Below are positions 61,436 through 64,000 of a DNA stretch of 64,000 bases, piece after piece. The first letter of the stretch is position 1. Each line of letters opens with the position of its first letter. The notes under the pieces were generated by a model that was given only the letters and a program-made list of their open reading frames with translations, had not been told where the DNA came from and ran no database searches. Source of the stretch: Desmodesmus armatus (lineage: Eukaryota > Chlorophyta > Chlorophyceae > Sphaeropleales > Scenedesmaceae); NCBI GenBank assembly GCA_007449985.2, contig VIIQ02000091.1:186001-250000 (forward strand), read 5' to 3'. The position numbers were made by a program, and so were the translations under genes.

Positions 61436-62903
61436 TTTGAATACGGTTCAATGTACACGCTTGCGATCTGGGTGGCAGTCAGCGGGACCAGCAGTGTCAG
61501 CTTTGGCCCCTGAATGGGAGGAAAGCAGTCAGTCCTATTGAGAAATGGCAGCTCGAGTCTCTAGAGGCTGGCGTGCTGATCGGACCAGTTTGGCTCTGTG
61601 TTAGAGTGACGTCAGCATGACATGCATTGCTGACTGTACTGGAGCAATTCAAACATCAAGCAGGGTGCAATCCGCAGAACAGGAGCAGTTCATATATGGC
61701 CAACATGCTGTGGTGCAGAGCGCAGGCTGCCTCTTCCGGTGCAAGGTTTGCTTGCATGTTCAAGGTGCCACCCCCACCTCTTGCAAGTTGGCCCAACCCT
61801 ACAATGCACAAAATCTCTGATAAGGTATCAATGCCCCTGCGCAGTGCCCCTGCGCAGTGCTAATGTGGCTACAACAGAAGTGTGCACATGTGTGGCTGTT
61901 TAAGGACTGCCCTGTTGTGAGGCAACCTGACAATGTGTGGTACCAGCAATGACCACTTTGGACCAGCCTGCAAGCCTGCTCAGTCAACCAGAGTGAGGGG
62001 TGTGCGCTTGCATGTGGTACATGCTGTTTTGCACTGCTTTTGCAGGCATTGGCGCATGGTGCCACTAAGAGCCTGGCGATTGACATGGGCTTTCTGCTGA
62101 ACGGGCCAGAAGAGCTGCCTGCCAGAAGACAGCCTTGCCTGCAGAGCTTGGGAGCTCTCTGGCTCAAGCTAGAAGTTGCTGAGCGCCTGCACCACGCTCA
62201 CGCCGATTGGCGGCCAAAAACTTCCTCACAATGCAGGAGCTCTCCTGCTGCCCCTGCTGCTCCCTGCCCCTGCAGCAGCATCAGCTCCAACAGATGTCAG
62301 GGATCGCCCCAGCTGCGCCTGCATGCACAAGGGTGGCCGGTGCTGTGCATGCAGGCGCAGCAGGAGATGCCGTTCCAGGATCGAATTCGGGTTGCCAATT
62401 TGCGCGTGCCTCAGGCCCCGGGGGACCCGCACTGGCACCCTGGTGCATGCATCCACTCTGCAGCACCCTGCACTACTGTTGGATTATCATGCTGTAGCAT
62501 CTGGCACCCAGGAGCCCCTGGACCATTTCAAACACCCTGTCTCAACCCCAGTACAGTGTGTACTGCCATGCCCAGGCAACGTCTTACACCAGCTTTTACG
62601 CACGTCAGGTTACGAGTATATCGTTCCAAAACAAAAGGTTGACTGCGTGCAAATGTGACGATGCAACGGTTATCATCGGGTTTGTGGTTTGTCTCAGTCT
62701 CACCTTGCCCCTTATCAACCTCTCTCGGAAGACCTTAGAGTCTTACTATAACCGTGACGAGTACTATACTGTGACATACTGTGGCTTGGTCGAATCAGCC
62801 CGCTCAGCCATCCCTACAGCACTGCTCAGCAGCTTGGTCCCGTCCGGGTGCTTCCAAGAGCAGTGGCCACACAAACCTCTCCTACAACGTGTAAATATTC
62901 ATC
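61436..62903. other. Divergent spacer between patatin-like gene 2 and the last gene
   Basis: The flanking genes point away from each other. No reliable ORF is present; overlapping frames near 62040-62660 on + have no motif. It includes a short tandem CCCCTGCGCAGTG pair near 61840-61860 and a perfect 17-bp hairpin (listed separately). Confidence 0.45.
62312..62361. repeat. Perfect 17-bp inverted repeat with a 16-nt loop
   Basis: GCTGCGCCTGCATGCAC at 62312-62328 is followed by its exact complement at 62345-62361. It lies about 540 bases upstream of the gene starting at 62904. It could be a relic of a small inverted-repeat element or an RNA hairpin; nothing in the sequence decides. Confidence 0.8.
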
Positions 62904-64000
62904 ATGGAAGCCGTCGCCCTCCTTTATGGACTGCAAGGCAAGATCAAGGAGGAGTTCATGGCCTGTGCCATGGTGGCACTGAGTACAGATGAGGAGGGTC
63001 CACAGAAGTGGGAGGCCAGTGTGAGGATCAAGAAGAGCAAAGCAACGTGAGTCGTTCTTAATGTCATCATGCAGGTCTGCCTCTGCACACACAGGTTGTG
63101 CTTGGGTCAGGTCGGCTGTTTGGTGACTGAAAGCACCCTCAGCACAGATTGATGTAGCAGTTGTTGTGCTGCAGGTGGGGGCGTTACTACACAGAAGACG
63201 ACGCCAAGCGTGCCCTGGGTGCTTTGTTTGCCAACGAGGCAGAGCTCAAGACCTTCAAGAAGGAGGTGGGGAGGCTGCCCTGCATGCTGCAGCCCTGCAT
63301 GCCTGCCTGCAATGTTCAGTTTTGTTGCTATGCAGGCATGCAGCCCATGGCTGTGTGAGCTGCCACCATGTATCAAGCTCAGCACGACTGCCAGCTGCCC
63401 AGCACACCCTGTCCTGCAGGACCCTCAATGCTTCCACAATTTCTATTTCCTGCAGTCAAGACAACAGCGTCGGACCTTCAGGGTGAAGAATGGACAGGTC
63501 ACCGTCCCAGCAAAAGGTGTGTGCTGCAACACCAGCCCAGCGCAGAGCGACGAGTGTCACCTGAAAGACCTCCGCTGATTGCACGGTGCTATTCATACCA
63601 AATGGGTGTGCTGACTTCCTGCAGTCCTGCATGCAGTGTTGCATGGGTGTTGCCGTACGATTCCACTGGCCTGCTGTAACATATTTTTGCCCCGCCTCTT
63701 GTCTGTAAACTGCTGCTGTCTGTCTGCACAGCCCCAGCTGCCGCACAGCCTGTCAACAGCACCAAGTCTCCCCTGCAAGCCAACAACTCAGTTGCCAACC
63801 AGGCTACTGACCACGGCAAGACACGCAACACCTCCCTGGCGGCAACTGACTCCACCAACGACAAGCCACTGCCACGCCTGGGCTCCCGGATCAGCGTCAA
63901 GACCTCATTGGCTGCAGCCTGCTGCTCGCTGGACCAGCCAAGCACATCCACCAGCAGCTCGCATGGCCGGTACCACACACCAAGCAAGAAGGAGGCAGAG
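62904..64000 (+). CDS. Unidentified protein, 5' part only (runs off the window)
   Basis: Exons 62904-63046, 63175-63265, 63456-63516 and 63732 to beyond 64000 join with consistent phases (2, 0, 1) at GT...AG borders. The ATG at 62904 follows an A/T-rich leader. The first exon reads MEAVALLYGLQGKIKEEFMA and continues into a Lys-rich end. Exon 2 is charged (RYYTEDDAKRALGALFANEA) and exon 3 basic (SRQQRRTFRVKNGQVTV). Exon 4 turns into a low-complexity Ser/Thr/Asn tail (STKSPLQANNSVANQ). I do not recognise the family. The consistent splicing supports a real gene; the 3' end is outside the window. Confidence 0.6.

Overview
The window reads as nuclear DNA of a green alga, most likely a chlorophycean of the Chlamydomonas/Haematococcus kind. 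The genes are split into many short exons with GT...AG introns. The proteins carry long Gln/Ala/Ser runs from CAG/GCA/AGC repeats. A TGTAA-type poly(A) signal and a tRNA-derived SINE are present. There is no bacterial-style operon. Exon borders below were worked out by hand from splice consensus, reading phase and comparison of paralogues inside the window.

The main structure is an old, diverged inverted duplication about 45 kb across. Left arm: a virilizer-like gene on + (VIR-A, 3.1-17.2 kb), then a MYND-finger gene on - (MYND-A, 22.7-18.7 kb). Right arm, mirrored around about 23 kb: the same MYND gene on + (MYND-B, 23.4-30.2 kb), then the same virilizer-like gene on - (VIR-B, 48.5-32.3 kb). 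The two VIR genes share almost every intron position and phase. They should encode about 2,400-2,500 residue scaffold subunits of the nuclear m6A mRNA methyltransferase complex, but their C-termini differ: CCHC zinc knuckles plus an acidic tail in A, a Met/Gly/Gln-rich tail in B. Both MYND copies look dead. A carries a 534-bp SINE with a GGCTA target duplication plus two frameshifts. B carries a 3,426-bp DNA transposon with a GGT target duplication plus a frameshift inside the zinc finger. A third, decayed MYND fragment lies at 31.2-31.7 kb.

Outside the duplication, PEX10 (peroxisomal RING-finger E3 subunit, 48.9-50.5 kb, +) is divergent from VIR-B. Its first exon is joined in frame to a scrap of virilizer exon 2. 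Two related patatin-like lipase genes follow on - (54.3-52.4 kb and 61.4-58.9 kb); the distal one has a 24-nt micro-exon and a 1-nt frame problem just after the nucleophile serine. A gene of unknown function starts at 62.9 kb on + and runs off the window. The first 3.1 kb, the spacers at 17.2-18.7, 30.2-32.3, 50.5-52.4 and 54.3-58.9 kb, and 61.4-62.9 kb hold no gene I can support.
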